DNA of 64,000 nucleotides from Lyophyllum atratum (Eukaryota; Basidiomycota; Agaricomycetes; Agaricales; Lyophyllaceae). Below are positions 1-12,187 of the stretch, piece by piece; the stretch's first letter is position 1, and each line of letters opens with the position of its first letter. The notes under the pieces were generated by a model. It was not told the DNA's origin. It did not search any database and saw nothing but the letters and a program-made list of their open reading frames with translations. The stretch is from contig JACGCN010000009.1 in assembly GCA_014905825.1 (NCBI GenBank), positions 1,674,001-1,738,000 on the forward strand, written 5' to 3'. A program made the translations under genes and the position numbers.

Positions 1-1025
1 GACGTACCCGAAGCTCCCTGCGAGCGAGTGGAGTTGTTCTTCGGGGGAGTGGAGGTGTTTCGCACTGCGTGGGAGGGAAGGGTGGTTGGTTGGTAAGGCT
101 GGACTGTATGCGCGGGGCAGGGGGAGGGGACGTACATTCCAAAGTCGGCGATGACGATGTCGCTGTCGGGCTCTTTAGTGCGGTAGAGGATGTTTTCGGG
201 TCTGTTGGTGTATGCGTTGTAAGCGGGGAGGAGGAGGAGGGGGAGGATGGATATACGACGTACTTCAGGTCCCGGTGCACGATATCGTGCTCGTGTAAGT
301 ATTTGACTCCGGACAAAATAGACCTGTGTATACCCTTAAGCTATTTTCCATCGTGAAAAGAAGCGAGAATGAACGCACCGTACAACAGCCACCGCGTCCT
401 GCTCTGTGAACTTCCCCTTCTGCAAGATCCGCTCAAACAGCTCCCCCCCAACCGCAAGCTCGAACGACAAGTAATACTTCGTGCGCGACTCGAACCATTC
501 ATAGAACTTGACCTATCACCTCTCTCTCAGTACTCATGCGTCCTCTCAAGTTAAAGTTACCGCGGCAGGAGAAGACGTACGATGTTGGGATGGTCCAGCC
601 CCTTGAGCACCTCCATCTCGCCCCACACGCTCGCCTCGTTCCCTTTGACCTTCTTCTTCGGGATCATCTTGAGCGCGACGTCCTTTACGATCCCGCTCGT
701 CTCGCCCTTGCTGTTGCTGCCTGAGTTTGAGCGCGCGTTCGAGGCGCTGCCTGCGCCTTCTCCTGCTCCTGCGGACGCACCGCGCTCGGCTACGGCAACC
801 TGCTCAGGAGGGACATGCCAGCTCGCGCGCTAGAAAACAGGATAGGATACACCGTCAGCTCATCTCGTGGGTCTGGGTCTGGGGTCTAGAAGCGCTGCGG
901 CAGCGATAACGTACCGCGACTTTGCCAAACGTGCCCGTACCGAGCACCTGGTGGATCTGATAGTACTTCTTCTTGCCGAAGCTGGGCGGTTGGGGGAGCA
1001 ATCCCTCAGGAATAGATAGTTTCAT
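1..1025 (-). CDS. CaMK-type Ser/Thr protein kinase (5' part, runs off left edge)
   Basis: Calcium/calmodulin-dependent kinase-like Ser/Thr kinase, expected to be cytosolic. Spliced exons by eye: 1025-915, 799-581, 512-379, 323-264, 201-136 and 64 to the edge; all phases agree. Visible in order: Gly-rich loop [10 protein letters not shown], a Gly/Ser/Ala-rich insert, [13 protein letters not shown] with the catalytic Lys, the alpha-C Glu in [14 protein letters not shown], hinge [25 protein letters not shown], then [15 protein letters not shown] and AGSFGYV. The DFGIAKHL and GSFGYV strings are the usual CaMK1 activation-loop wording in basidiomycetes. The autoinhibitory/CaM-binding tail is outside the window. 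The start at 1025 is chosen because [22 protein letters not shown] leads straight into the kinase domain. The odd point is the low-complexity insert (about residues 40-75) between the Gly loop and the catalytic Lys. Family identification is strong; exact orthology (CMK1 or CMK2) is not resolved. Confidence 0.9.
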
Positions 1026-1609
1026 TATTCGCGGCCTTAGACGCCCTCGTGAGAATGTCGATTCAGAGTTGGAGAGTTCAAGTTAGCCTAGCTTCAAGTC
1101 CTTTAGGGGTTCCAGCGAGGGAGTAGCCTGTGCGCAAAAAAGCCGAGATGGAGGGGGGCAGCGTCGTCAGGAGTAGTCCGTATGGTCGTGGAGACAAGTC
1201 AAGACCTCGCAATCTTCTTGTGAGATATTGCGGCATGACATCAAAAACACGCGAACATATGAGTGCTTATGTAATCTCGGGCCTGGCTTGAGTCCGAAGT
1301 CTTTGACGGGGACCTTGCTTGAGTCTCGAGCGGCGAGGTGGTTAGTAATAGTGCGGCGCTTGGATTGACAGCGTGGAATATTTGTGGCGTGCCAGGTGAA
1401 GTCGCGAGCGGCGAGTCCTGGCCATCGGCCTGAACGCCGCGTCAGGGGGGGGTCGCGTAGCCTCCACGTGATGAAGATGATCGAGCACGCGTCGTCGCGA
1501 GGGCCAAATCCGGGGTCGAAATGAACCCTCAAATTATTTCGAACAGCCTCCTCCTCCCACTTAAGTAGGGTCGACGCAACAATATCCCAAGTGCCCATCG
1601 GTACTAACA
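1026..1609. other. gene-poor stretch, no supported gene
   Basis: Upstream region of the kinase gene. A 147-codon minus-strand frame lies at 1167-1610, but it shows no recognisable motif and no consistent splice pattern, so I do not call it. Confidence 0.6.
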
Positions 1610-3910
1610 AGTATGATCATACCGAGATCTCAAATATGCTCGGGACCCCGAGCGTCCGTGGGACAGACTCAGTACACACGTCTATGGCTAACCCGATGCC
1701 TGCTTAGACTCTATCCGAAACATGGTCCGACTCTGGTCGCGCGTCGGATCCGTGGTTTGTACATGTGCGGTTCGTCCACTCAGTCTTGTTATGGCATGGC
1801 ACTGAGAATCGGTCCACGACAGTCGAGCAGGCCTGCAAGTTCTGAAAAGGTAGCATCAGCTCTGCAACCTCGTCCACCTTCACCTGTGTATACCCTAACG
1901 CGACGGTCGTACCAGTCATCAATATCAATGCCATGACCGCGATATCCTCACCTCGTCTTGCACTTCGGTGCGGGTACGCCGACAAAGTCGTCAAATCCCG
2001 CTCTCTGAAAGCCGCCCATTTCGACCCATACATACGAATACGAAGAAGTACAGATGGGGTACCGAGGTTACACATCCCTCACAACCCGATTTCGGATGGC
2101 AGTAAACACGTCTGTGCGGCCTCGCTGGACCTGGGTGACCCATTGCCAACTCCTGCTCTACCCGCAACGTGGTTTTCTGCACTATCGATGGGTGCGCGGT
2201 CGCGCGTCGAATCCGTAAAATGTACGTGCACGGTTCGTCCACTCAAATTGTTATGGTATGGCACCTGGAAATCGGCTTATGGCAGTCGAGCAAGACTGCA
2301 AGTCCTGAAGAGGTAGCATCAGCTCTTCCAAGGCTAGTCCGCTTTTACGTCTGAGTGCCCAACGCGATGGTCGTGCCATCATCAATATCAATGCCACACC
2401 CGTGCTATTCTCACCTCGTCTTCTACATACATAACAACATACCGGGGTCCCCATTGCGCTTAGGCCGACAACTCATCACATCCCACTATGTGAATGTCTC
2501 CCATTTCGATGCATACATACGAATTCGCATCGGCGGTACGGAAATTACATACCGCTCACGACCCGATTCCGTGGGATGGCGGTAGACACGTCTGTGCAGC
2601 AGCCTCGCTGGACCTGGCTGACCCATTCCTGATTCCTGCTCTGCCCGAAACATGGTTTTTCAGTATCGATGCCTGCCGGAATCCGTGGAATGTACACGTA
2701 CGGTTCGTCCACTCAATTCGTTCTGGTATGGCGCTGGAACTCGACTCACGGCAATTGAGCAGGTCTGCAAGTTCTGAAGAGGTAGCCTAATCAGCTCTTC
2801 CACCTCATTCGCTTTTACCTCTGTATGCTCTCACGCAACGGTCGTATCACCCAACAACGCCACGACCGTTATAGTTCCATCTTGTGTTGGATACCACCCA
2901 CCATACTGAGGTCTTCGGTGCGCGTAGGACGACAAGTCACCACACCCCACTCTCTGAATGCCCTCCATTTCGGTCCATACATACGAATATGAAGAAGTAC
3001 AGATGCGGTACCGAAGTTACATATCACCCAGAACCCACTCTAGTCTCACCGACTTCCTCCCCCCAGACCAAGACCACACCCACCCCTCGTCCCACCCTCC
3101 CCCCAAATCAAGTCTCGTCTCAGCCCCACCAACTCTTCTCTACTTGGTGCGGCACACCCCTCCCCCTACACCAGAACCGTCACCCACTCCCTTCTTTCTT
3201 CGTTCCTTCTTCGGGTGTGGAGGGTGTGGGAGGCGAGGTGGGTGAGGGCGGTAGGCATGGTGAATTTGACAAGTACGATGTTACCGAGATTTTCAACATG
3301 CTCGGGACCCCGACCGTCCGCGGGACAGACTCAGTACACACGTCTGGCTAACCCGATGCCCGCTTAGACTGTATCCGAAACATGGTCCGACTCTGGTCGC
3401 GCGTCGAATCCGTGATTTGTACATGTGCGGTTCGTCCACTCAGTTTTGTTATGGCATGGCACTGAGAATCGGTCCACGACAGTCGAGCAGGTCTGCAAGT
3501 CCTGATACCACTCCTCAATGCCACGACCGTGATACCACCTCGTCTTGTTCATAACAACATACCGGGGTCTTCGGTGCGTCTAGGCCGCCAACTCATCTCA
3601 TCCCGCTCTCTGAATGCCTCCCATTTCGATCCATACATGCGAATACGAAGAAGTGCAGATGCGGTACGGAAGTTACATATCGCTCACAACCCATTCTAGT
3701 CCCACCGACTCCCTCCCCCCAAATACACCCCAGACCAAGCCCACACCCACCCGTACACCCCACCCCTCGTCCCACCCTCCCCCAAAATCAAGTATCGTCT
3801 CATCCCCACCACCTCCCCTCTACTTGTTGTGGTACACCCCTCCCCCCGGGACACCAGAACCGTTAGCCACCCCCTTCCTCCTCCGTTCTTTCTTCTTTCT
3901 CATCGGAGGG
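1610..3910. repeat. degenerate long tandem repeat block (about 465-bp unit, plus a C-rich module)
   Basis: At least four diverged copies of a unit are visible, anchored by ggttcgtccactca at 1769, 2232, 2702 and 3429 (spacings 463, 470 and 727). Each unit has the same order of landmarks: acacgtctgtgcgg, cctcgctggacctg, the anchor, gaggtagcatcagctc, ataacaacataccgggg, ccatttcgatccatacat, agttacatatc. A C-rich pyrimidine module (cccaccctcccccaaaatcaag type) follows units 3 and 4 only, at about 3050-3240 and 3708-3910, and accounts for the longer last spacing. No coding potential is shared between copies, so this is treated as non-coding repeat. Confidence 0.85.
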
Positions 3911-4095
3911 GGCGGTGCACGCGACAAAACACGGGATGAGACGGCGCGTAGGACCTCAAAGAAGTCCATGCAGATCAAGGACAGGACGAGGCCTGCGATG
4001 ACGCCGAGGGAGCCGAGGGCGATGAGGGGAACCAGGAAGAGGGGGAGGAGGGTGCGGAGGGTGTGCGATCCGAGGCGGTTGAGTATGCCTAGCAT
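3820..4095 (-). CDS. possible small membrane protein, hypothetical
   Basis: A 91-codon frame starting MLGILNRLGSHTLRTLL has a long hydrophobic stretch (LLPLFLVPLIALGSLGVIA, then GLVLSLICM) and a basic tail PMRKKKERRRKG. This composition fits a small anchored membrane protein. It may continue upstream from a second hydrophobic minus-strand frame (4089-4343) that overlaps it out of frame. The 3' half lies in the C-rich repeat module that also occurs at 3050-3240, so this may be a gene remnant that seeded the repeat. I do not recognise a family; a chance frame is quite possible. Confidence 0.25.
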   Translation of the reverse strand: MLGILNRLGSHTLRTLLPLFLVPLIALGSLGVIAGLVLSLICMDFFEVLRAVSSRVLSRAPPPPMRKKKERRRKGVANGSGVPGGGVYHNK

Positions 4096-5818
4096 TGGCG
4101 GGTTTCGCGGTGTGTTGTGTGTAGGGTGGTGAAGAGCGTCTCTTGGGAGGTGGAGGGTGTTCTTGGGTCTTCTGGGGTGAGTTTAGGGAAGGAATCTATG
4201 AGGTGATCGTCCGGGTGTTGTCCGGTCCAAGACCGCGTGTGGGATGTTGAGAAGAGGGAGAAGAGCCTTATGGGGTGGGTGATGGGGACGAGGACGAGGA
4301 TTAGGGGGACCCAGACAGAATGACGGCGCCGGGTTTTGCTCAATTGAAGATGCGTTCTCGTCAGGGATCCTCGTGCTTCTGGCTGTGGAAATGGACGCTG
4401 GTACTCCTCAAACAGGTCCTACAACACAGGCTGATAGTGAGTATAGCGTATGTCGGTTGTAAGAATTGGACGAGGCGGGATGGCATGCTTATGCTTATAT
4501 ATACTATCGCACAGGAAATAGAGTCGTTTTCGCGGATGGTGTCATAGGGCTAGAGTTACGACCATGCAAAACACCCTTGACCCCCGGCCGAAGTCGTAGA
4601 TCCCGGGCTGACAGGAAGCGTATACCCGATCCCGTTCTAAGCCCAACCACCACCTAGCGTCACCAAAGGCGAACCAGCACGGGCGAATCCTCCTCCCTTC
4701 CAACTTGGTCTTTTTCCCGCTTCAATGGTGAAGGAGCCATGAGACTCGGCGAGGAAAAGGGGTTCCTCCGAGAGCCTCAGAACAGGTCTGTATCCATGGG
4801 CGGTGTGCTTCCCTCTGCGCTGTTATTGGGCGATAAGTGTGTATGTATGGGAATGAGGGGTGCACTTCGTGTCCAGGATAGATGGGCGTTCGTGGGTGTC
4901 GTCGGAAGGGCCGAGAGGAGGGGTGTGTGTGAAATTTGAATCTGATACTTAGGTGGTGGGCACGCGATTGGAGGAGACACTTCAGCGAGTCGGCCCGTGC
5001 GATGCTGCTGTATGGGCCAAGTGTGGGCTGACAGCAATGGCCCTGCAGCTGAGATGGTTCATTATTGAATGGTAGACGAGTCCCACATCGCTCCAGCCCT
5101 TCGTACTTGAGTCGAGCGTATGTACTAGTAGGTCCAACAAGGCCGTCGAGTGACAAGGTCGCATGGGCGTTACGTCAAATCCAGACGTGACCGAGACCGG
5201 GTGCTTTAGAAGGAGCCATCAATAGTCGTCTCCGAGCGAAGCAAATCGCGGTAGCCTGGACACCTGAGAACGGCGGGAAGTCTGCGTCCATACTGCGAAG
5301 CCAGAGAGGAGGGCCGTGAAAGGCTGTTATGAATCGATTCGTTCACGAAGAGATGTCTTGTTGAACCCTGTCCGCCTCATTCGGACCGACTGGCTGAAGT
5401 GTTCAGGCTGTTTAGATTTTGATCGATTCTGATCTCTTTTTTATGACCCTTAACGTCGGGATAGGAGGTCGCTAAGCAAGAGAAATGGTCTACAGTATTC
5501 GTATTACAGGCATGCCAAAGTAAATACAGTAGTAAGAATGGTATGCTTATCTTCTTAGTCTAAGTTACGTTACTTATAAAGTTCCACCGGATCGAAATGA
5601 TCTCTGTTTTGAACCTCTCCAGCCCTTGGAAGTTGCGACACGCCCCCAGTCTCGCGTCGCCAAGGGAAGTTCTTTTCATGATGCATTGAATCTGATGCTC
5701 CACATTGGGAAGGTCCCAGCCGAATCCCCAACAACCGTGCTTCTCCGAAGTCGTTCTCAGGCTGCAGGGAGAAACATCGCGCCAAATGGCAATGCAACAC
5801 ACCGGTCTTCTCGCAACG
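4096..5818. other. intergenic, nothing recognised
   Basis: Several short frames on both strands, none with motifs, consistent splice sites or conserved wording. I see no RNA gene here. Confidence 0.55.
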
Positions 5819-8103
5819 CTATACGATATAATTAGACCCGTATTCCACCGTATCGCGTTCTTTAGTGTCTGAGCGCGGGGGGATGTCAGTTTGCGTCTGT
5901 AGGTCCAGGGAGAACAAGATGGGCAGGAGTGAGATGAAGCATATTTCGTGTTTGGAGAAGAGACGCACCAGCTCGTCGTCGCTGAAGAACTTGCTATCCA
6001 GATGTTCATGCACTTGCAAGTGCGAGCGCTGCAATACGTGAAGTTAGAAACCGACATCGTGTGTGGGAAGGAGGGAAGCCACATACCACCTCTTCTTCAT
6101 TCCGTTCGTGCGTGGTGTCAATCCTGATCGAGATGTTCTGCTGCGATTTCTTAGCGGCCGTGTGGCGCGAGTTCACAAGCGTCGGTGGCATCGAAACGAG
6201 CATGTGGCTGACGTCGTTCTCCTTGCCCGTGATAGTCTTGCGTGCGTTGAGCGTCGCGAGGAAGGAGTTGGTGTATACTGTTGATTGGACGAGTCACGGT
6301 AAGAAGCCATGCTTTCCAACGCAGTAATAAAGAACCGTAGCAACTCACGGCGTCCGATACAGAAGTAGAAGGCGGCGTAGATGAGTGTGAGAGGGGAAGC
6401 TATCAGCTGCGGGGCGGTCATTACGGTCATAAATCGTTGGAGTGAAAGGAGCGTAACGTACAGCAACCAAAGATGCGATGGCACAGCAACTGGAAGAGCG
6501 GGAACAGTTAACGTGCGTTGACATGAGGGACCCTATATTGGACATCACCTTGTCAAACTACAACGAGAGTTATTAGCGATCTATAGTCTAGAATTGAGAA
6601 TACACGCAGGGACTTACACACCGGTGTTTACAACGAAAAGCATCTGAATCGCACGAAAGGGATAAGCCGTGGATATTAGCAGCTCTCGAAGCTATATATC
6701 TTACCAGTCTATTGATCATGCTGTCGGATCTGCGGGGCATAGTCAGTTCGACGATCCTTGAAGATACCTGCGTGGGTGACACACTTTTTAAAACCGGTGC
6801 GGGCCTTGTGCAACATGTAACAAAGGCTTCCGGCGATGACCACGTCCGCCGCTGTCGAGAGAGCATTGATGGAGATTGTGATAGCCTACACAGCAGTCAG
6901 CGACGAGGCTTTTACCCCACCAAATATTAGGGTACCGAGATGGTGAGCAGGTCATCGTACGTCTTCAGTCGCATCCTTTGAGGGGTCGTCAAATGAGGCG
7001 TCGCTATCGTGAATGAAAAGACTCACGCGAGGATAACCCAGACTAAAGTCGAAGGCTATTAGAGATGTGCGTAGTAGAGGTCAAGGCCTACATACCAGTG
7101 CCCATACCTAGCGTCCCAAAGGTCAATATGGTATTGCAGTGGAGAGAGAGGGACGCGCTCAGTACTCACAAGCAGTGGACAGCACGACTAACAAGATGGA
7201 TCCTGTCAACAACTTGCTTCTGTTGCTCACTGCGAGATCAAAATTAATAGCGGTGTCATCAATAGGACGCATCGCCACTCACAAAGGTATACCCGTGTCA
7301 AATAAAAGCTGTCGTCCTCGTTCAGACCTCGTCCCACAGCACGTACGCACTCGACTCACCATTGAACGAGACAGCCCGTAACACCCTGCGAAGATTCAGC
7401 CCTACATCGGAAAGGCCAACAGAAACTTCACTCACAGTGCAGAGAGCCTCCATCTACAAATAATAGAGTCAATGTTGACCTTCAAAGCCCCGAATCAAAA
7501 ACTCACTACGACAGACCTAAAGATAACAGGTAAGTGAGAGAACGAGATCGAGTCATGCAGACTCACCAAACCAGGACTTCGAGGCTTGCGGGATTGCTAC
7601 AGATGTGCTAAGCGAGATTATGGGTGTCTACTTGGATCTTGAACTTACTCGTAATTTGAGATCAAGTAATGGTAGACTGGGGGCGAAGAAGTCAGTCGCG
7701 CTGATATTGCACCAGGCTGGAAACGTACCCGTATGAGATATAAAAGCAAGATGAACGCTGTCGAGAACAGCCGTCGCGGCCACCTGAGATATCGTGAGAA
7801 TGAAAGCGAGACGGACAACGATGCTTGTCTACCAGTGACTTGAGGATCCACGGGTCTTCCTTGTAACCTATCCATGGAACGCGCTTGAGTATCAGCCTTC
7901 TAGAAACCCTGAAAACACGTACTTATGTAGTAAAAGAATGTCTGAACCAGCGAAACACCCAAAAGGACGGCACTGATGACGACACCCACGAGCATGGAAC
8001 CCATGCTAAATAATGAGGAAAACGCACGTCAGTCTGTCAGCAACTACTCCAGTGTATGGAATACTCACTTCTCGTGGATATGCTCAGCCATCCGAGTCGC
8101 CAT
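5819..8103 (-). CDS. DUF6534-type multi-pass membrane protein with micro-exons
   Basis: Integral membrane protein of the agaricomycete DUF6534 type; role unknown, receptor-like in topology. About 14 exons read from 8103 (MATRMAEHIHE) to a stop at 5819 (SNYIV). Spliced order: MGSMLVGVVISAVLLGVSLVQTFFYY, RYKEDPWILKSLVAATAVLD, SVHLAFISHTVYHYLISNYEN, SLEVLVWSVVMEALCT, SNRSKLLTGSILLVVLSTACMG, TAFDFSLGYPR, AITISINALSTAADVVIAGS, LCYMLHKARTGFKKSDSMIN, MLFVVNTGVLTSCCAIASLVA, SPLTLIYAAFYFCIGR, YTNSFLATLNARKTITG and a hydrophilic tail. The strings FGVSLVQTFFYYQ-like, LHKARTGFKKSD and YTNSFLATLNARK are the family's usual landmarks (segments here are quoted in pieces). Three exons are only 12, 10 and 9 nt (7096-7107, 7507-7516, 6549-6557), each needed to keep the family motif in frame. 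Start and micro-exons are my own model. Confidence 0.85.
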
Positions 8104-9380
8104 GTTTGCACTGAGGGGTGATGTTGGAATGAGCGTCCAGTTGGCGGCACCGGAATTACAGGTACAGGGAGGTGCTTACGGTTTGCAAAAACGCGCCGGT
8201 GCTGCATATGTAGTCCGCCATGTCGCCTTCTGACCAAATGGAGGAGGGCAGAAGCAATGTGCCTCTCCAACCTAAAGGTGATCGGAGAACCCACGATTGC
8301 GCACTCCTGACGATCTTCGATCGGGTCAGAGTCCGTAACGGGGTACATTTGGGGTACATGGTGAAGAAACTGGTTGTAACTGACGGGCCTGGTCTAGGCA
8401 TCACTTAAATTTGGTCAATCGAACTCGTTAGGAGACTTCGCCAATGAATCCATGTGCTTTTTTATGAATGGAAGAGATGCTAGGAATACGCACCCGGCAG
8501 GCGTTCTCGGACGAACGGCACTTGAATCCACCAAGTCTTCTGTTCTCTGGATTGTTGATTTCTGAAGATAGCAACAATTCCTCTAGTTGCCGATCGCTAG
8601 GGGCTGCCGGGCGTTCAGGGAAGGATTGAAAGGTGGACACGGCAATAAATGGCATCATGTCAAAAAACTTAAAACTGTCTCTTGCCCACCGTCAGACTCA
8701 GAGCCATTTAGTAACTTATGCACAAGAACTTGAAGCTTGAAGAAGTGAAAAACACAGCATGAGCTCCACGAGCTCCAGTTTGCGTATTTCCCGGAATTTC
8801 TTGGGGAAACGTTCGAAGGAAGCGTGACAAGATTGTCACGACTTGCATCAAGGCGATCTTCGACCAATGTGGTTCCGCCGGCGCGGTGCGTCCGCGTACC
8901 TGTAGGCTCACATAAGCACTTCACGTTATCATGAACACGCGTGGACGCTCTTGGTATGAGACTACGCGTACATACCTGGCCCGCTAGGTTTTTGCTTGAC
9001 CTGTTACATTGAGATTGATTCTTTCCACAACTTTCGTTGACCCTTACTCTTACGAGTTTCTCCAGGTGTTCCTCGAGACATACCTCATACGAGGAACGAC
9101 GACCATCACATCTCGAGATATGGATGTTTCCCATGCGCCTGGATCTTCCGATCTTCCACTCCGATTCACTCAGACTTGTTGCCAATATTTCTTCGCATCA
9201 GAATGGGCCTGTGACCGAGAGATCTTCACCCCAGTTGGCCTGGGAGTTTTAGCGACGTTTTGTGGGCGCAGTGTAGCCTCCATAAAGTTGCTTCCATACA
9301 TACTACCCAGCAGCAGTCAATACTAATCTCGCAGACGCAAGTCGCAGTCCCACGAAAGTCCAACCTGAGTCTCTCCTTCG
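8104..9380. other. intergenic between divergent membrane-protein and P450 genes
   Basis: Holds the promoters of the two divergently transcribed neighbours. Short frames at 8156-8404, 8428-8658 and 8655-9185 show no motif, and I see no gene. Confidence 0.55.
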
Positions 9381-11419
9381 ATGTCTTTTCGATTTTTGTC
9401 AACGATGGAAGTCGCTGTAGCGGTCTTAGGATTATTCGTTCTTCGCGGATACCTCAGAAGGCGGGGCAAATATCCTCTTCCACCTGGTCCCACAGGTCTC
9501 CCCATTCTTGGCGTGAGTTATGATTCTATCACCCGTCGTACCCACAAAGTTTCACTGAATAAACGCACCTTAGAATGTAGCGGATATGCCGTCTGAAAAG
9601 GAATGGGTGACATTTGCCGAGTGGGGAAGAAAGTGGGGTACGTTCGATACGCCATACCGTCGATGAATGACCCCTTGATAATTTGCATTCTTCGAAGGTG
9701 GTATCTGCTCCGTGAAGTTGTTCGGTCGATCTATGATCGTCATAAACTCCTCTGAAATACAGAACGAACTGGACAAGCAGGGAGCGATATACTCCGACCG
9801 GCCCAGGCTAGAAATGGGTGGAGTACTTGTGGGATACGGAGAGACGATTGTACTCCTCCATTATGGGCCTCGCTTCCGCACCTTCCGCAAATACTTCTCT
9901 AATCACTTAGGCTCTGCCCAGATGGGAAAGCATATGCATACTATCGAACACGAAACGCATCGCTTCTTGAAACGGCAACTGGCTCGTCCTAACGATCTCA
10001 TGTCAAATCTGCGCAAGTATGTCGCTCGTTTATCGTTCGTTCTAGTTTGAGACTGATGAATGTTGGAAGACTTGCAGGTGGAGTGATCCTGCACCTAACT
10101 TACGGCATCACGGTCGAAGAGGGCGAGGATCCTTTCGTCAACCTCATCGAAGACGCAAACAAGAATTTCAACGCGGCTACTGTTCCTGGAGCGTTCCTCG
10201 TAGATTTCTTCCCTTCGATCCGTTATCTTCCAGAATGGTTACCGGGAATGGGATTCATGGAAACTGCGCGTACATGGGCAAAAGCAACGGCTGATATGGT
10301 CGAAGTCCCGTTTTCTTTCACTAAACAACAAATAGTACGACGTGATACTGCATCTATCTAGTCCATATCTGACTCCATGGATCGCAGGCGACAGGATCAG
10401 CTCCTCCTTCGTTTGTAGCTAACCTTCTCGAAGATGAGGACGGCTGCTCTGAGGAGCGAAGTCGCGATATCAAATTTGCGGCCAGCTCCATGTATGGTGG
10501 TACGTCGAACCATCGCCCCCCTGCTTCAACTCAGCCACATTTACCTTAGCCGGCGCCGATACAACCGTTTCCGCGGAGTACGCCTTCTTCTTGGCTATGG
10601 TTCTGCACCCAGGTGAGCGACGAGAAATGTCGTTGATGATTTTGTACGGCACTGATAGCCGCACTTGAGAGGTTCTCAAGAAAGCACAAGAAGAGATCGA
10701 TACCGTGATCGGCAACGACAGGCTTCCAACTCATAAAGACCGCGCCCGACTTCCATATGTCAACGCTGTCGTGACAGAAGTCCTGAGATGGAATAGCGTC
10801 GCTCCGACAGGTACCACGTCTTGACGTATTTTTCACCTTCAAGCATTAGCTTATCATTCTTATCTTTTTAGGCGTACCTCATACCGCCATGGAAGATGGT
10901 ATCATCAACGGTTACTTGATTCCAAAAGGATCTATCATCATCTCTAATCTCTGGTACGCTCTCTTTAGTATCTGCGTGAACTTCAAAGACCGATTCAATA
11001 CCTTCAGGGGCATGCTCCACGATCCTGTTACTTATCCCGAGCCTTTTGTCTTCAACCCCGATCGTCACATCGCAACAAATGACAAACCCGCACAGCAAGA
11101 CCCTCGCACGATATGCTTCGGCTATGGACGGCGAATTTGTGCAGGCATGTACCTCGCAGAAGCGTCGCTGTTCTCTGCGATCTCGATGTCCCTTGCCGTC
11201 TTCGACATCCGGAAGGCCGTAGAGAATGGTGTCGAGATTACCCCAGTTCACGAGAACACTTCCGGTATAATCAGGTGCTTCTTCTTTCGACATCCTCTTT
11301 TGGGTACAGACCCTGACATTGCTTCGCGGCTTCTCAGTTATCCAGAGATATTCAAGTGCACAGTCAAACCTCGTTCCGAAAAGGCCGTGGCCCTCATTTC
11401 ACAGGAACACAACCTCTGA
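9381..11419 (+). CDS. cytochrome P450 monooxygenase, 508 aa
   Basis: Membrane-anchored haem-thiolate monooxygenase, probably ER-bound and using a P450 reductase. Ten exons: 9381-9512, 9574-9637, 9698-10016, 10070-10334, 10388-10499, 10550-10612, 10670-10810, 10872-10953, 11008-11274, 11338-11419. They sum to 1,527 nt and close in frame. Visible: N-terminal anchor MEVAVAVLGLFVLRGYL, proline hinge YPLPPGPTGLPILG, I-helix AGADTT, K-helix E-x-x-R in TEVLRW, PERF-like FNPDRH, and haem loop FGYGRRICAG with the axial Cys. All catalytic landmarks are intact. Length and wording (EWVTFAEWGRKWG, IYSDRPRLEMGG, PGAFLVDFFPSIRYLPEW) match the large basidiomycete group often annotated as O-methylsterigmatocystin oxidoreductase-like; substrate cannot be inferred. 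No biosynthetic cluster surrounds it. An alternative start is the Met at codon 9. Confidence 0.95.
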
Positions 11420-12187
11420 CGACTGGCAGTCATCAGATCTAGTTCAATTCTGCTGCTGCGCGATTCCAATCAACACTATACATATCCTAATCCATGTCTA
11501 TTAATTCAGACCCTCCAGGTCATCTTCATACTATACTTGAGGGAACGCCCTCGCGTCACGAGAACGCAGATTTCGCATCTCCGAGAACTGGCATGTCACG
11601 ATGTATCTCGACGCAAACCAAGAAGAACCAGCATGAGACGAAGCCTGTCGATCACCGTCAAGTTACAGGCAAGCTATCGTACACGTGTAGAGCACATGTC
11701 CAAGCACGTTCCACTTGTGTTGGCGACTTGGATGATCTATGCCTCTCAAGGGTGCCGAACGGCCGTCCTATGCTTTCATCGTGCTAAGTTTGGTCTAATG
11801 CCTCGATCTGATGCACGAGAAAACAAGTTATCTGTCAGATAGGCTTGAATGTACCTGTCGCCTGCACGAGATGCTCGGCTGGCATCACGATCCCTCCATG
11901 TCCTAGTATTGCCTGATCGCATGCCTTACAGATATGCGTGTTCGTAACGATAGACGAGATCCCAAAATATACAGACATGCGGATTCCAGAAATTGCGGTC
12001 CGCCTGCGACCCGAATGCCACCGCAAAGCCACGATCATGGCTGCGAAATTTGGTGAAAACTATACTAATGCTTAACCTCGGCCAAAAGCGTCTTCCTTGC
12101 CGTAACCGAAGGAGGTGAGAAATAAATAGTTTAGTGACATCCGGCCGCTTTCTATCGTAGATGTGGGAACTGACTGATCATAACTTA
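11420..12187. other. intergenic between convergent genes
   Basis: Shared 3' flank of the P450 and the minus-strand 7TM gene. Short frames only; nothing recognised. Confidence 0.55.

Noticed and set aside
1167..1610. 147-codon minus-strand frame between kinase and repeat
   Set aside because: No motif, low-complexity-free but non-family composition, no supporting splice structure; probably chance.
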